A stretch of DNA of 64,000 nt from a virus. The stretch lies in the IMG/VR virus record IMGVR_UViG_3300036832_000775, positions 1 to 64,000 of that record. One strand, written 5' to 3'. Under the pieces are notes generated by a model. That model was not told where the DNA came from and ran no database searches. It saw nothing but the letters and a program-made list of their open reading frames with translations. The position numbers and the translations under genes are program-made. This document shows positions 1 through 7,564 of the stretch, one piece after another (position 1 is the first letter of the stretch; every line of letters starts with the position of its first letter).

Positions 1-27
1 GCGCATAAAAATTGTGTCCCGGCTCTC

Positions 28-42
28 TTGCACCATTTGCAA
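28..42. promoter_or_regulatory. Dispersed operator, copy 1 (TTGCA-N5-TGCAA)
   Basis: The sequence TTGCACCATTTGCAA is an exact 5+5 palindrome with a 5-bp centre. It lies about 120 bp upstream of the rightward gene that starts at 165. It belongs to the set of identical half-site pairs at 7393, 16389, 18045, 46948, 56719 and 63225. No clear -35/-10 pair could be assigned around this copy. Confidence 0.7.
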
Positions 43-164
43 CCAGGCTGGATTCGGGTACGAGTCAAGTTGTCGCGTTCGTCTGATACTATCCCACAAC
101 CGGCCGAGTGTGATGGGCGCGGGCGTCTTGTATATTTCAGCTGAAAAAACCGAGGAGAGCACGC

Positions 165-632
165 ATGACGAAAGTGTGTATCGTTGGCGATATGTACTAC
201 ACAGATTTGAGTATCGGCGGTGGCCCAATCATCCCGCCCGGTGGCGGCGGTGGCGCCCCAGGTTATCCCGCCCATCCGTGGGTTCCGCCTTGGGGGCCGG
301 CTCATCCTATCGCACCAGGGGGGCAACCTCCGGGGTTCTGGGGAGGCGTCGCACCGCCGTGGGTCGATACTACGCCTCCGGGGCCGCAGCCTGGACCGTC
401 GCATCCGTGGATTCCGCCGAGACCGGGACAGGGCCAGCCCCCCGGAATCTGGGGCGGCGCAAACGAGCCGTTCCCCACGCCGCCGATCTTCATCCCTCCA
501 AACGCGCCGCCGGTCGATCCGCCGACAGACGAGAGCAAGGTCGTATGGAAGAGCGGCTGGACGGCAGACAAAGGCTGGATCACGGTCGGGATTTTCCAGC
601 CTGAAGCGCCGATCCCCACTCCGTCTTCGTAA
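165..632 (+). CDS. Proline/glycine-rich phage protein
   Basis: This is a 155-aa protein of unknown function. About 20 N-terminal residues (MTKVCIVGDMYYTD...) are followed by a long Pro/Gly/Trp-rich stretch with repeats such as PGIWGG and HPWIPP, and then a short ordered-looking C-terminus (VVWKSGWTADKGWITVGIF). The start at ATG 165 is preceded by GAGGAG at good spacing. I recall similar low-complexity proteins in phages of Rhizobiales, but cannot name a function. It is the only gene of its unit: operator copy 1 lies upstream, and a strong hairpin at 654-679 separates it from the convergent methyltransferase gene. Confidence 0.75.
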   Translation: MTKVCIVGDMYYTDLSIGGGPIIPPGGGGGAPGYPAHPWVPPWGPAHPIAPGGQPPGFWGGVAPPWVDTTPPGPQPGPSHPWIPPRPGQGQPPGIWGGANEPFPTPPIFIPPNAPPVDPPTDESKVVWKSGWTADKGWITVGIFQPEAPIPTPSS

Positions 633-653
633 GCGTAAAGGGTACTTAGTTCG

Positions 654-679
654 CCCCAGCTCGCCCAGGCGGGCTGGGG
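654..679. terminator. Bidirectional hairpin between convergent genes
   Basis: A near-perfect 26-nt hairpin: CCCCAGC pairs with GCTGGGG, and inside it CGCC pairs with GGCG around a CA loop. It sits exactly between the stop of the rightward gene ending at 632 and the stop of the leftward methyltransferase at 680. There is no clear U-run, so intrinsic termination is inferred from position and stem strength. Confidence 0.6.
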
Positions 680-1183
680 TTAGCGTCTGCCAATGAAAGG
701 CGCGCCGCTGGCTCTGCGGTCAAATAACAGCCAGGCGCAATTGTCCTTGCCGACATGCGGGCTCCCCGGAATCCATTTCACGCGACCGACCGCAACGATC
801 AAGCTCAGCCGTTGCGTCAGTGGGCCGGACGATTGATTGAAGAGCCAGTCAGCTGACATCAGGAGCCATGTCGGCGCTTGGTTCGATAGATTCGTGATCA
901 GCGGATGCAAGTTTTTGGGCTTGCCCCAAAATGGCGGATTGGTGATGAAAAATTCCCCGTCCTGCATCCCGTAGTCATGCTCGCGCGCATCGATCGGCAG
1001 ATCGAACCCGCCGCAGAATATATGCCCTGCCGCGTCCAGAGCCCGTCGCAATGCGCCGTCGCCGTAACAGGGCTCGATGAATCGAGTCTTAGGCTTGAGC
1101 CAGGGCAAGAGCGGCTCAACCGCTTTGGCCGGCGTATTGTACAGGTCCCGCGGGAGCCGCTCGAACTGCGAGCGCTTGCCCAT
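680..1183 (-). CDS. Phage DNA N6-adenine methyltransferase
   Basis: A 167-aa SAM-dependent methyltransferase. The SAM-binding motif I is visible as FIEPCYGDGAL near residue 35, and the catalytic motif IV as TNPPFW near residue 81, which is the NPPF form typical of amino-methyltransferases acting on adenine. No separate target-recognition domain is visible, as in many short phage enzymes of this type. It is the last gene of the leftward early operon. The likely role is modification of phage DNA against host restriction or regulation by methylation. Sequence specificity cannot be read from the sequence. Confidence 0.8.
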   Translation of the reverse strand: MGKRSQFERLPRDLYNTPAKAVEPLLPWLKPKTRFIEPCYGDGALRRALDAAGHIFCGGFDLPIDAREHDYGMQDGEFFITNPPFWGKPKNLHPLITNLSNQAPTWLLMSADWLFNQSSGPLTQRLSLIVAVGRVKWIPGSPHVGKDNCAWLLFDRRASGAPFIGRR

Positions 1184-1213
1184 CAGCTGAACCAGGTGAT
1201 CATCGAATAGCGC

Positions 1214-1471
1214 GTGATGAAGGAGGTCAAGTCGGCCAGGTATCGCATCCTCAAATTCCGCTGCATTCTGGGGACGTGGACCTATGAGGTCTGCGACGGC
1301 TACTGCGTGCTCGGCTATTACAAGTCATGGACGGCGGCCAAAGCGCGCCTCGCCGATGAGCTGGCTAAAACTGAAACTCGGCGACCACCTCCCACGAGTA
1401 ATCAGTCAGCGCATCTTTCATCCACTCCCAATATTTCTCATCCTCACCATGAAACCGATCCGGCCCCGTGA
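1214..1471 (+). CDS. Small hypothetical protein, antisense-overlapping
   Basis: An 85-aa reading frame whose first 55 residues look like real protein (YRILKFRC...TWTYEVCDGYCVLGYYKSWTAAKARLADELAK), with aromatic and amphipathic patterning. The tail is Pro/Ser/His-rich and lies antisense to the 3' end of the ParB-like gene (107-bp convergent overlap). The opposite strand of 1190-1360 is broken by stops, which favours this strand. There is no convincing Shine-Dalgarno before ATG 1214/1217, and no operator copy upstream. Function unknown. Confidence 0.4.
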   Translation: MMKEVKSARYRILKFRCILGTWTYEVCDGYCVLGYYKSWTAAKARLADELAKTETRRPPPTSNQSAHLSSTPNISHPHHETDPAP

Positions 1472-1679
1472 TCTCGATGTTGGGGCAGAGCCCCAGCTCA
1501 AAGGCGGCGCGCAGCCGGTGGCTGCCCTCGATCGCGTACAGTTCTCCGCGCCAATCGACGCAGCGAATCCTCGGCCGCCCCAGCTCGCGCATGTCCTCGA
1601 TGACGTCGCGGAGATGACCGGGGTCCGGCTCGTGCTTGGCCCAGATGCGCAGGACGCGCTTGCCCCCCAGTTCGATCAT
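1365..1679 (-). CDS. ParB/Srx-like domain protein
   Basis: A 104-aa protein that resembles ParB N-terminal (ParB/sulfiredoxin fold) domains. The segment RCVDWRGELYAIEGSHRLRAA carries the G-x-H-R motif of that fold (EGSHR near residue 53). The domain is present alone, without the HTH and dimerisation parts of true partition proteins, as in many small phage proteins. The ATG at 1679 overlaps the stop of the upstream gene (ATGA), and this start is chosen over one five codons upstream. Role unknown; it may be a nucleotide- or DNA-binding accessory factor of the early operon. Confidence 0.6.
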   Translation of the reverse strand: MIELGGKRVLRIWAKHEPDPGHLRDVIEDMRELGRPRIRCVDWRGELYAIEGSHRLRAAFELGLCPNIEITGPDRFHGEDEKYWEWMKDALTDYSWEVVAEFQF

Positions 1680-1873
1680 TGGATTCCCCACCATAGCTTC
1701 ATGCAGGCGTCACAGAATTGGCAGGCGTGGCCGTCTTCCTTCCACATCATCAGCGGCACCTCGCCTTCGCGGATCACCGCCGAGCAATACGAGCACAGCG
1801 CCGATCGCGGAGAGTCGGGGCGACCCCACGTCACCCGGTCCCAGTCGAACCCTTCTTTCGGCTCGAAGATCAT
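1676..1873 (-). CDS. Small zinc-ribbon protein
   Basis: A 65-aa protein with two CxxC pairs (CSYC near residue 27, CDAC near residue 54, plus a nearby extra Cys) separated by about 25 residues, which is the layout of a treble-clef or zinc-ribbon module. Nothing else is recognisable. It is translationally coupled by ATGA overlaps to both neighbours in the leftward early operon. Confidence 0.65.
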   Translation of the reverse strand: MIFEPKEGFDWDRVTWGRPDSPRSALCSYCSAVIREGEVPLMMWKEDGHACQFCDACMKLWWGIQ

Positions 1874-2178
1874 AAGGGGGGTTTGCCGAGCGTCTTGCGA
1901 TCGGCGTCGCGTTGCTCTGGCGTCAATGGCGGTGCGCCTTGCCAGCTCGTCTCGTAGCCGCGTTCAGTGAGCCATCGAATTGACTCCTCAAGCATCGCGT
2001 CGGTGGCGTCGAGCCATTGCAACCGTGCTTTGTGAGCGGCGGCAAGAGGGACGTCCGGCCGCGCCCAATCGCGCTTGTCGCCGAACAGCTGTTCATCGAA
2101 CACCTTGATCGCATGCTCAAGCGTCATGTCGCGGAAGAGCGCGTCGCGCTTTTCGTTAAATTCCTGAACGCCGCTCAT
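1870..2178 (-). CDS. Hypothetical early protein
   Basis: A 102-aa soluble, mostly helical, charged protein (MSGVQEFNEKRDALFRDM...) with no motif I recognise. It overlaps the genes on both sides by 4 bp, so it is part of the early leftward operon. Confidence 0.65.
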   Translation of the reverse strand: MSGVQEFNEKRDALFRDMTLEHAIKVFDEQLFGDKRDWARPDVPLAAAHKARLQWLDATDAMLEESIRWLTERGYETSWQGAPPLTPEQRDADRKTLGKPPL

Positions 2179-2459
2179 TGCCGCGTCTCAGTCGCTACGT
2201 CCGGCATTGGCGGCGGGGGCGGCGGGGGCGGCGGCTGCATGGCGTTGGTGATGATCGCCCAGGTCATGCAAGCGAGGCCGCCGATTAAGTCCGTTTGCGG
2301 CCGCGCGCCGAAATGCCATTTCCACCCAACGACCCCGTTCGGGTCGACGGTGATGATGGCGAAGGCCGCGACCTTCGCAGCGTTGGCGCGCTCGAGGCTC
2401 TCCTCGAAGGCCTCGACCGAGCGCGGGAAGGGGTGGGCCTGCTGAGTTGTTTCATTCAC
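2175..2459 (-). CDS. Hypothetical protein with polyproline tract
   Basis: A 94-aa protein. I place the start at GTG 2459, which overlaps the upstream stop and has GGAG nine bases before it. The upstream extension of the frame is a Ser/Thr/Arg-rich shadow. Residues 12-65 look folded (EAFEESLERANAAKVAAFAIITVDPNG...GWKWHFGARPQTDLIGGLACMTWAIITNAM), and a run of nine prolines follows, encoded by a GGC/GGGGGC repeat. Function unknown. Confidence 0.6.
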   Translation of the reverse strand: MNETTQQAHPFPRSVEAFEESLERANAAKVAAFAIITVDPNGVVGWKWHFGARPQTDLIGGLACMTWAIITNAMQPPPPPPPPPMPDVATETRQ

Positions 2460-2712
2460 CGTTGAGTCTCCGTTCTGAGTAGAGGTTGTAGTCCCGGTCA
2501 AGGATGGCGACGATGAAGTCGAGCGCCGTGTGCGCGTCCGTTTGCGCTTTCGCGTCGCGCTTGAGGAGACCGTTGCGGATGATGTCGAGGCACCATTTGA
2601 CGTGCTTGCGATCGTCATCATTGAGATCCTGACGTCGCGCCGAGGCGCGCCTTGATAAAAGCGATGGCGGCTCGCCGCGCCTGCCGATGTATTTGTCGGC
2701 GAGCTTTTTCAT
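2452..2712 (-). CDS. Hypothetical protein, long 5' overlap
   Basis: An 86-aa basic N-terminus followed by a helical region (DDDRKHVKWCLDIIRNGLLKRDAKAQTDAHTALDFIVAILDRDYNLYSERR). The only usable start I see, ATG 2712, lies 95 bp inside the upstream zinc protein, which is unusually deep for this phage. The true product may begin later with a non-standard codon. Function unknown. Confidence 0.5.
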   Translation of the reverse strand: MKKLADKYIGRRGEPPSLLSRRASARRQDLNDDDRKHVKWCLDIIRNGLLKRDAKAQTDAHTALDFIVAILDRDYNLYSERRLNGE

Positions 2713-3025
2713 CGCCAGCCTGCGGGTTGCCGTCTCGACGTCGGGCCTCAAGCTCTTGCTCCTGTCCGTAGGCGCCCATGAGCGTGATCGTGGCGACCAG
2801 GGCTGGGTCTCCGGCGATCTCGACAATCTCCTCGTCGGTCGGGTTCCGCAGGCTGAGATCGGCGTTGTAGATCATGACGTGCCGGCAATAGAGGCACACG
2901 GTCATGTCGCCATCGCGGGGGCTGTGCTCTCCGCCCATGCCGATCATCGACGAGGCGTCGATCCCTATGCCGCAGTTGAGACATGGCGACTTAGTGTGCC
3001 GTGTGGTGCTCGCAGATAAGGCCAT
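2618..3025 (-). CDS. Zinc-ribbon phage protein
   Basis: A 135-aa protein with CLNCG near residue 16 and CLYC near residue 44. Between them is a loop (MGGEHSPRDGDMTVCLYCRHVMIYNADL) that fits a two-pair zinc ribbon, followed by a helix-rich tail. I recall similar proteins scattered through proteobacterial phages without an assigned role. It overlaps the next upstream gene by 35 bp. Confidence 0.65.
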   Translation of the reverse strand: MALSASTTRHTKSPCLNCGIGIDASSMIGMGGEHSPRDGDMTVCLYCRHVMIYNADLSLRNPTDEEIVEIAGDPALVATITLMGAYGQEQELEARRRDGNPQAGDEKARRQIHRQARRAAIAFIKARLGATSGSQ

Positions 3026-3215
3026 CCATCGACTCTCCCTTGAGCTGGCGAACTATGCCGGCCATGAAATGCGCCCAGCCGGCCTCATCGAATCCAAATG
3101 TGGCGAGGGGCTTATCGTTTGCGTCGAGCAACATTGCCTTGTAGGTGCCGCAGCCGCACGGGCAGAGACCAAGCCATTCGACCGAGTCAGCGGACGGGAT
3201 GCGCTTCTTGGCCAT
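2991..3215 (-). CDS. Small hypothetical protein
   Basis: A 74-aa protein starting at ATG 3215, one base after the helicase stop. It has a CPCGCG cluster near residue 18 that might bind a metal. The rest (YKAMLLDANDKPLATFGFDEAGWAHFMAGIVRQL) reads as a small alpha/beta domain. Function unknown. Confidence 0.6.
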   Translation of the reverse strand: MAKKRIPSADSVEWLGLCPCGCGTYKAMLLDANDKPLATFGFDEAGWAHFMAGIVRQLKGESMDGLICEHHTAH

Positions 3216-3216
3216 G

Positions 3217-4542
3217 TCAGAACTCCACGTCAGGCATCGGCTCCGAGTCGTCGGGGTCGGCTTTAGGCGTTGGCTGGGTATGCGGGAAGGCGCGCAGCGG
3301 GCGGCCGGTCCAATAGACGTAGGTTGCCCCATCGTGGCGAGCGACATTGAGGATCTCGAGCGCGACCAGGTCCTCGCGCATCCTCTGGATCCTTTTTTTG
3401 AGCGTCTCGCGCCATCGCTTCTCGGCGATAGCCGCCTCGGCCGTCGTCTGCTGATCCGGCGCGATCGTGTCCGGTGGGCTCAGCTCAACGTAGAGGCGCT
3501 TGGTATCCTCCCAAGGGGCCAGCGAACGCACAGCGGAGGCCAAGGAGAGCTCCCGAGGGACCGGGATGCCGTATCGGCGCTCGCAGTCGAAAAAGGCGCG
3601 CATGAACACTTCCTGGGCCTTGTTCAACCGGTAGCCCTTGAGCTCCTCTTCGCGCCGCACCGCCTCTTTCTCACCGACGGGGATGCATACGCAGCTCGTG
3701 ATCGGCTGCCCGTCTTCATCGACGCCGATCGTCAGCGGGAACAGCTCAAAGTTCATGCTCCGACCGTCTTCGTCGTCTTTTTGCTTATCCAACTTGACGG
3801 TCCGAATTTTGGTTTGCTCGTCCCGCTCGACGAGGAGCACCTGGCCGACGTTGGCATAGACCGAAGTGTGGCCGCGCAGCTTGCCGCCAGCCGCATTGAG
3901 ATGATGAACGAGCATCACATGGCAGCCGCAGCGCTCGCTGATCTTCGCGACGTTCGCGAGAACCATCGACATGTCCCTGCCGCTGTTCTCATCGGCCCCA
4001 GGCGTCGCCGTCGCTAATGTATCGATGACGACCAGGCGGAGCGGATCGCTGAACACTTTCGCGTGCTCGATGATCTCAGTGATCAGCGCATCCACGTCAT
4101 CGGTGGAGTGATAAACGTCGATCGGTTTCTGCAGGAGCACAAACGGGGTTTCCCTCGTCCAGATCCTGCCATGATGCTGCCGCCAGGCACGCAGTCGCTT
4201 CTTGCAACCGACGGCCCCTTCGCCTGCCTGGTAGACGACGGCGCCGTGTTTAACCCGGAGACCGAATAGCGGGCGCGCCTCGGCGACGCAGAGGCCGACC
4301 TCGAGGGCGAAGAATGATTTGCCGCTGCGCGAGGCTCCGGCGACGACAGAGACCTCGTTGCACGCCAGCCATCCCTGAACCAACCAGTTGTGCTCGGGGC
4401 CTGGATTGTCGAGCTCGTCCAAGTAGAGCGCTCCAAATTTGCTGCGGATCGGATCGTCGAAGACCCAGGCGACTCGCTTGAAGAAATCATCGCTGCTTTC
4501 GATGCCGACCGGATGCTCAATAACGTCGGGGAAAGCGCTCAT
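3217..4542 (-). CDS. RepA/DnaB-type AAA replicative helicase
   Basis: A 441-aa P-loop ATPase of the RecA-like/RepA (AAA_25) type. The Walker A GASRSGKS is at about residues 69-76. The Walker B strand LRLVVID ends at about residue 174, followed by the TLA...ADENS segment and a conserved HH (MLVHH) further on, as in RepA/DnaB-like hexameric helicases. The C-terminal third is predicted helical, possibly winged-helix. The start ATG 4542 overlaps the primase stop (ATGA). It pairs with the upstream primase as the replisome of the phage, acting at the fork in the cytoplasm. Confidence 0.85.
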   Translation of the reverse strand: MSAFPDVIEHPVGIESSDDFFKRVAWVFDDPIRSKFGALYLDELDNPGPEHNWLVQGWLACNEVSVVAGASRSGKSFFALEVGLCVAEARPLFGLRVKHGAVVYQAGEGAVGCKKRLRAWRQHHGRIWTRETPFVLLQKPIDVYHSTDDVDALITEIIEHAKVFSDPLRLVVIDTLATATPGADENSGRDMSMVLANVAKISERCGCHVMLVHHLNAAGGKLRGHTSVYANVGQVLLVERDEQTKIRTVKLDKQKDDEDGRSMNFELFPLTIGVDEDGQPITSCVCIPVGEKEAVRREEELKGYRLNKAQEVFMRAFFDCERRYGIPVPRELSLASAVRSLAPWEDTKRLYVELSPPDTIAPDQQTTAEAAIAEKRWRETLKKRIQRMREDLVALEILNVARHDGATYVYWTGRPLRAFPHTQPTPKADPDDSEPMPDVEF

Positions 4543-5744
4543 ATGTCCTCCTGGCGGCCCAGCTCGCGCAGGAGGAAGGCGTTGTAGTCGGTCCCCTTGG
4601 GCGGGAAGCTGAGATCGACGGCGAGGTCCTGCGCTCTGAATCGTTTGGCGGCGACGTGCAGCAAGGCCGTCGTCACGTAGCTCTCGGAATCGGCGTCGGC
4701 GATGAGGATGACCGACTTGATTCCATTGGGGAGAATGATGCCTGGGCGTTTCGGGTCCGGCTGCCCGTTCGGTATCTTCCGCGGTCGACCGTCCATGTCG
4801 ACGAGCTTCTTGTGCATCTTGCTGCCGGTCGCGGCGCCGGCCAGGTTGCCCAAATCCACCGCGGCGGCGAGCATCACCTCTTCCGGCCCGAGCCCGAGCT
4901 GATGCCACGCTAGCGCGTTCTCCCAACCTTCGCTGACGGCGATCGTTTCGGCTGGCTTCCCAAGGCGGATCATCCCGCCCTGTTTCTTGCCGCGGATCTT
5001 CTTGGACTTGTTGCGTGAGCTGCCAGTTGGCGTCCACTTTTTCGGCTCTTTGGGGTCAAGGTAGGTTTGACTGATGCCTATAACGTCGCCGAGTGCATCC
5101 CGTATGATGGCGATTAGAGCGGGTACGCTGGCGAGGAGGATGGGCTCGTTTGAGCCATTGTCCCCGAATCCCCAGTAGTCCAGATTTTGCACGTAACGCA
5201 AATCGCCGGTCAAGTGTCTTGAGGGCGTAAGTCCGCGCGTCTCTCTCATGTAGGCCTCGGCGTGCGTGTCCCAGATCGGGACCGCGCGCTTGATCACCTC
5301 GGAAATCGAGGCCTCGTCGGCGGCCGCCTTCTTCTCCATGGCGGCGCGCTCTTCCGCCTCGCGCTTGGCGTATTCAGCCGCGCGCACTTGGTGCGCCAGC
5401 TCACGGCGTTTGCGCTCCTCGGCGGTCTCGTCCCTGGTGCGGTCGGGCCTGGGCGTGCCGGTGATGCGCTCAACCGCCTCGATCATGTCGCAGCCGACGA
5501 CATGCCTTACGAGATTGATGCAATCGCCCTTGCCGTACTCATCGCCCGAGCCGCGGCACAGAAACACCCGTTTTTGTTGGTTTACAGCGAACCGATCTTT
5601 GCCGCCGCAGATCGGGCAGGGGCCGATCCACTCGTGCCCTTCTCGGTGGAGGTGAGCGCCATACTCGACCGCGACATCATGGATGTCCCGAGCCCTGGCC
5701 GCTTCAATCCAATTTGTCCACTCCGCATTCGATGCGCGCGCCAT
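4539..5744 (-). CDS. DNA primase (CHC2 zinc finger and TOPRIM)
   Basis: A 401-aa primase. The N-terminal zinc-binding domain has Cys at about residues 43, 46, 63 and 75 (CPICGGKDRF...CRGSGDEYGKGDC). A charged helical linker at about 100-150 is followed by a TOPRIM-type core with the glutamate motif AVSEGWENALA and the acidic motif SVILIADADS near residue 350. The order matches phage and plasmid primases. It is encoded directly before the helicase with a 4-bp overlap, and the two are expected to cooperate in priming and unwinding. Confidence 0.88.
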   Translation of the reverse strand: MARASNAEWTNWIEAARARDIHDVAVEYGAHLHREGHEWIGPCPICGGKDRFAVNQQKRVFLCRGSGDEYGKGDCINLVRHVVGCDMIEAVERITGTPRPDRTRDETAEERKRRELAHQVRAAEYAKREAEERAAMEKKAAADEASISEVIKRAVPIWDTHAEAYMRETRGLTPSRHLTGDLRYVQNLDYWGFGDNGSNEPILLASVPALIAIIRDALGDVIGISQTYLDPKEPKKWTPTGSSRNKSKKIRGKKQGGMIRLGKPAETIAVSEGWENALAWHQLGLGPEEVMLAAAVDLGNLAGAATGSKMHKKLVDMDGRPRKIPNGQPDPKRPGIILPNGIKSVILIADADSESYVTTALLHVAAKRFRAQDLAVDLSFPPKGTDYNAFLLRELGRQEDI

Positions 5745-5781
5745 TGCCGTCTCGGTCGCCTCTCCCGATTAGGCTTGGGTT

Positions 5782-6081
5782 TTATTTAAAGGCCTCGACG
5801 AACGTGGCCATGCCTTGCTTGACGATCGTCTTTAACCACTCCGCGTGTTTGCCGTCTTTTTGCCACTCTGCAACCAAGTGGACGAAAATGTCAGCCGCCG
5901 CCTCGAGGGCGACGACATGCTTGAGGTGCTCCTTGCCCTCGGGACTCTCGCAGTAGACGAATGAATTGGCCTCGTAGGCCGTGCGCAACCCCCAGGCACG
6001 TTCAATGAGCGTGTCGCGGATGAGACAGAGCATGCGCTCGCGCTTCTCGTCCCGCGCGTCGATGGTTGCGGCGTCGCTCAT
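5782..6081 (-). CDS. Hypothetical early protein
   Basis: A 99-aa acidic helical protein (MSDAATIDARDEKRERMLCLIRDTLIERAW...) without recognised motifs. The start overlaps the stop of the resolvase gene by 4 bp, and a 37-bp gap precedes the primase. Possibly a replication accessory protein by position only. Confidence 0.65.
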   Translation of the reverse strand: MSDAATIDARDEKRERMLCLIRDTLIERAWGLRTAYEANSFVYCESPEGKEHLKHVVALEAAADIFVHLVAEWQKDGKHAEWLKTIVKQGMATFVEAFK

Positions 6082-6650
6082 GCCGCCCTCATCGGGTAGC
6101 GCGGCGGGATGATCTCGACGGCCTGCCGGAACATCATCTTGGAGATCGGCGGGGTTGCCCGCTTGTCATTGGCCAGGCAGGCGAACCACCAAAGCGCGCC
6201 CGCGTCGGCCTCGTCATCGTTCGCTGGGCTCCAGCCGAGCAACCGGCACATGGCGCGCGTGCGCCTCTTAGCGATGTCGCGCTTGAGCCTCCCATGGCCC
6301 AGGAAGCCCTTCCTGGCTGACGTGATCAGGACGTCATGCACGGGGACGCCCTTGAGCCTGGCGGCCGCTCCAAACAGCATATAAAGCCCGTTGAGCCGCA
6401 CGAGGGACGCCCTGGTCGTCTTGCCCGAGGAGCCCTCGAACGACAGGGGCTCCTCGATCCAGAGCTGGTCCGGACGCTCATCAGTCAGCCGGTGAGCGAT
6501 CCACCGCAAGGCGCGGGCACCCACTTCGAGATGGTTGTCCCCGCTATCCCCAAAGTTTACGGTCTCAAACCGTGGGACATCACCCGGCCGGCCGGAACAA
6601 ATACCCGTCTGCGTGGCCGCATCGACGGCCATGATGAGCGGCGCGGGCAT
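6078..6650 (-). CDS. RuvC-like Holliday junction resolvase
   Basis: A 190-aa RNase H-fold nuclease of the RuvC type. The first catalytic aspartate is in MAVDAATQTG near residue 9, the second acidic motif is DQLWIEEP near residue 62, and the C-terminal acidic pair is in NDDEADAGALWW near residue 145. That order of carboxylates is diagnostic of RuvC-like nucleases. The expected role is cleavage of branched DNA produced by the RecT/YqaJ recombination system or before packaging. It lies in the leftward early operon. Confidence 0.82.
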   Translation of the reverse strand: MPAPLIMAVDAATQTGICSGRPGDVPRFETVNFGDSGDNHLEVGARALRWIAHRLTDERPDQLWIEEPLSFEGSSGKTTRASLVRLNGLYMLFGAAARLKGVPVHDVLITSARKGFLGHGRLKRDIAKRRTRAMCRLLGWSPANDDEADAGALWWFACLANDKRATPPISKMMFRQAVEIIPPRYPMRAA

Positions 6651-6659
6651 GGCTGCCCG

Positions 6660-7109
6660 CTATTCTGCAGCGCGATCGTCAAATTCCTCGGGGGGCTCGG
6701 TCACGAGCTCCTCGATCGGGTCGCGGCGCTTGCGCTGCCGGCGGGGCTGCGCCTGGGCCTGCGCCTTGGCCTCATCCATCGCGGCTCTGCCGAGCGGACT
6801 ATCGGCGAACGTGCCGAGCTGGCTCTGCAGGCGATCGAGCGCGGTCTGCGTGACCTCGTCGAGCTCAGTCTCGAGCTCCTCCATTTTGCGCAGGAGCTCG
6901 CGTTGCTTGACCGAGACCTTCAACGCCTTTTTATCGAACCCCTTTGTTTTCACCGCCTCTTCGATCGTGTCGCGGATTGCTTCGTGCAGCGGCTTGCAGC
7001 GATTGGCGTAAAGCGCTTTTTCGGCCCGGAGATCCGCCATATAGCCTTCGACGGAGCGGACTACCTCTTCAGCTTCATCTTTGGTTGGGCCATTCGGGCG
7101 ATCGGTCAT
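6660..7109 (-). CDS. GapR-like (DUF2312-like) coiled-coil DNA-binding protein
   Basis: A 149-aa protein. Residues 20-100 are strongly helical and heptad-like (YMADLRAEKALYANR...KTKGFDKKALKVSVKQREL...EELETELDEV) and carry a G-F-D-x-K-A-L-K-x-x-V element as in GapR, the alphaproteobacterial nucleoid protein that binds overtwisted DNA. The C-terminal 45 residues are charged and disordered. Assignment to the GapR family is by pattern only. The gene overlaps the XRE gene by 4 bp and is the second gene of the early operon. Confidence 0.55.
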   Translation of the reverse strand: MTDRPNGPTKDEAEEVVRSVEGYMADLRAEKALYANRCKPLHEAIRDTIEEAVKTKGFDKKALKVSVKQRELLRKMEELETELDEVTQTALDRLQSQLGTFADSPLGRAAMDEAKAQAQAQPRRQRKRRDPIEELVTEPPEEFDDRAAE

Positions 7110-7333
7110 GCTGTCTCCTTCGTTTTTGGTTTTGACTGCGGGGAGACCGCAAACATTAGGTCTGAGATGTCGACCTCACCGCCGGTCGCTTCTATGATTT
7201 TCGTGAGGTTTTGGCGCTTGGGAATCGTGGTGCCGCTCAACAATCTGTAGATAGTTGTCGGGTGTACGCCAACCCGCGCCGCGAATTGCTCGGGGTTCAT
7301 TTCCTTCTTGGCGAGATACTCGCTTAGGCGCAT
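7106..7333 (-). CDS. XRE-family repressor-like HTH protein
   Basis: A 75-aa single-domain helix-turn-helix protein of the XRE (Cro/CI) type. The HTH is at about residues 14-45 (NPEQFAARVGVHPTTIYRLLSG), with the usual following helices. There is no dimerisation or self-cleavage domain, so it resembles Cro or a minimal repressor. It is the first gene of the leftward early operon. Two palindromes (7360-7374 and 7393-7407) lie just upstream, and one covers the -35 box of its own promoter. There is no Shine-Dalgarno before ATG 7333, and the predicted transcription start is only about 2 nt upstream, so the transcript is probably leaderless. Confidence 0.82.
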   Translation of the reverse strand: MRLSEYLAKKEMNPEQFAARVGVHPTTIYRLLSGTTIPKRQNLTKIIEATGGEVDISDLMFAVSPQSKPKTKETA

Positions 7334-7341
7334 GGGCGGCT

Positions 7342-7369
7342 ACCATAAACGGCGGCATCTTGCGGTCAA
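7342..7369 (-). promoter_or_regulatory. Leftward early promoter of the XRE gene
   Basis: On the minus strand a -35 box TTGACC (7369-7364) and a -10 box TATGGT (7347-7342) are separated by 16 bp. The predicted start, 6-7 nt downstream, falls at about 7335, next to ATG 7333. The palindrome at 7360-7374 overlaps the -35 box, so a protein bound there should block this promoter. Confidence 0.6.
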
Positions 7370-7374
7370 TGCAA
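7360..7374. promoter_or_regulatory. Operator copy 2 (one mismatch)
   Basis: TTGCGGTCAATGCAA has nine of the ten half-site bases of the consensus. It covers the -35 box of the leftward promoter. Its centre is 33 bp (about three helical turns) from copy 3, which would allow dimers on the two sites to contact each other. Confidence 0.65.
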
Positions 7375-7392
7375 ATTCCCCCTTGCCCGGAC

Positions 7393-7407
7393 TTGCACGA
7401 ACTGCAA
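7393..7407. promoter_or_regulatory. Operator copy 3 (exact)
   Basis: TTGCACGAACTGCAA is an exact copy of the 5+5 palindrome, placed on the side of the divergent region facing the rightward early operon. The rightward promoter itself could not be resolved. Confidence 0.75.
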
Positions 7408-7564
7408 AACTTGATTCGCCATCGATCCGCCCGCTCGGCCGATGCGATGAGCTGTGTCGGGACGGTTAGTCGAGGCAGGCCGTAAGGCGCGCGCCACGGT
7501 CGGATCGGTCCATGGGAGGTCGGGGGCGGTCTTAGTCGGGCCGCCCCCGCAGGGGAGTGGGAGC

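Noticed and set aside
14-604. 196-codon rightward frame over the first gene
   Set aside because: Another frame of the Pro/Gly-rich gene, Arg/Ser-rich, starting inside the operator region without a ribosome-binding site.
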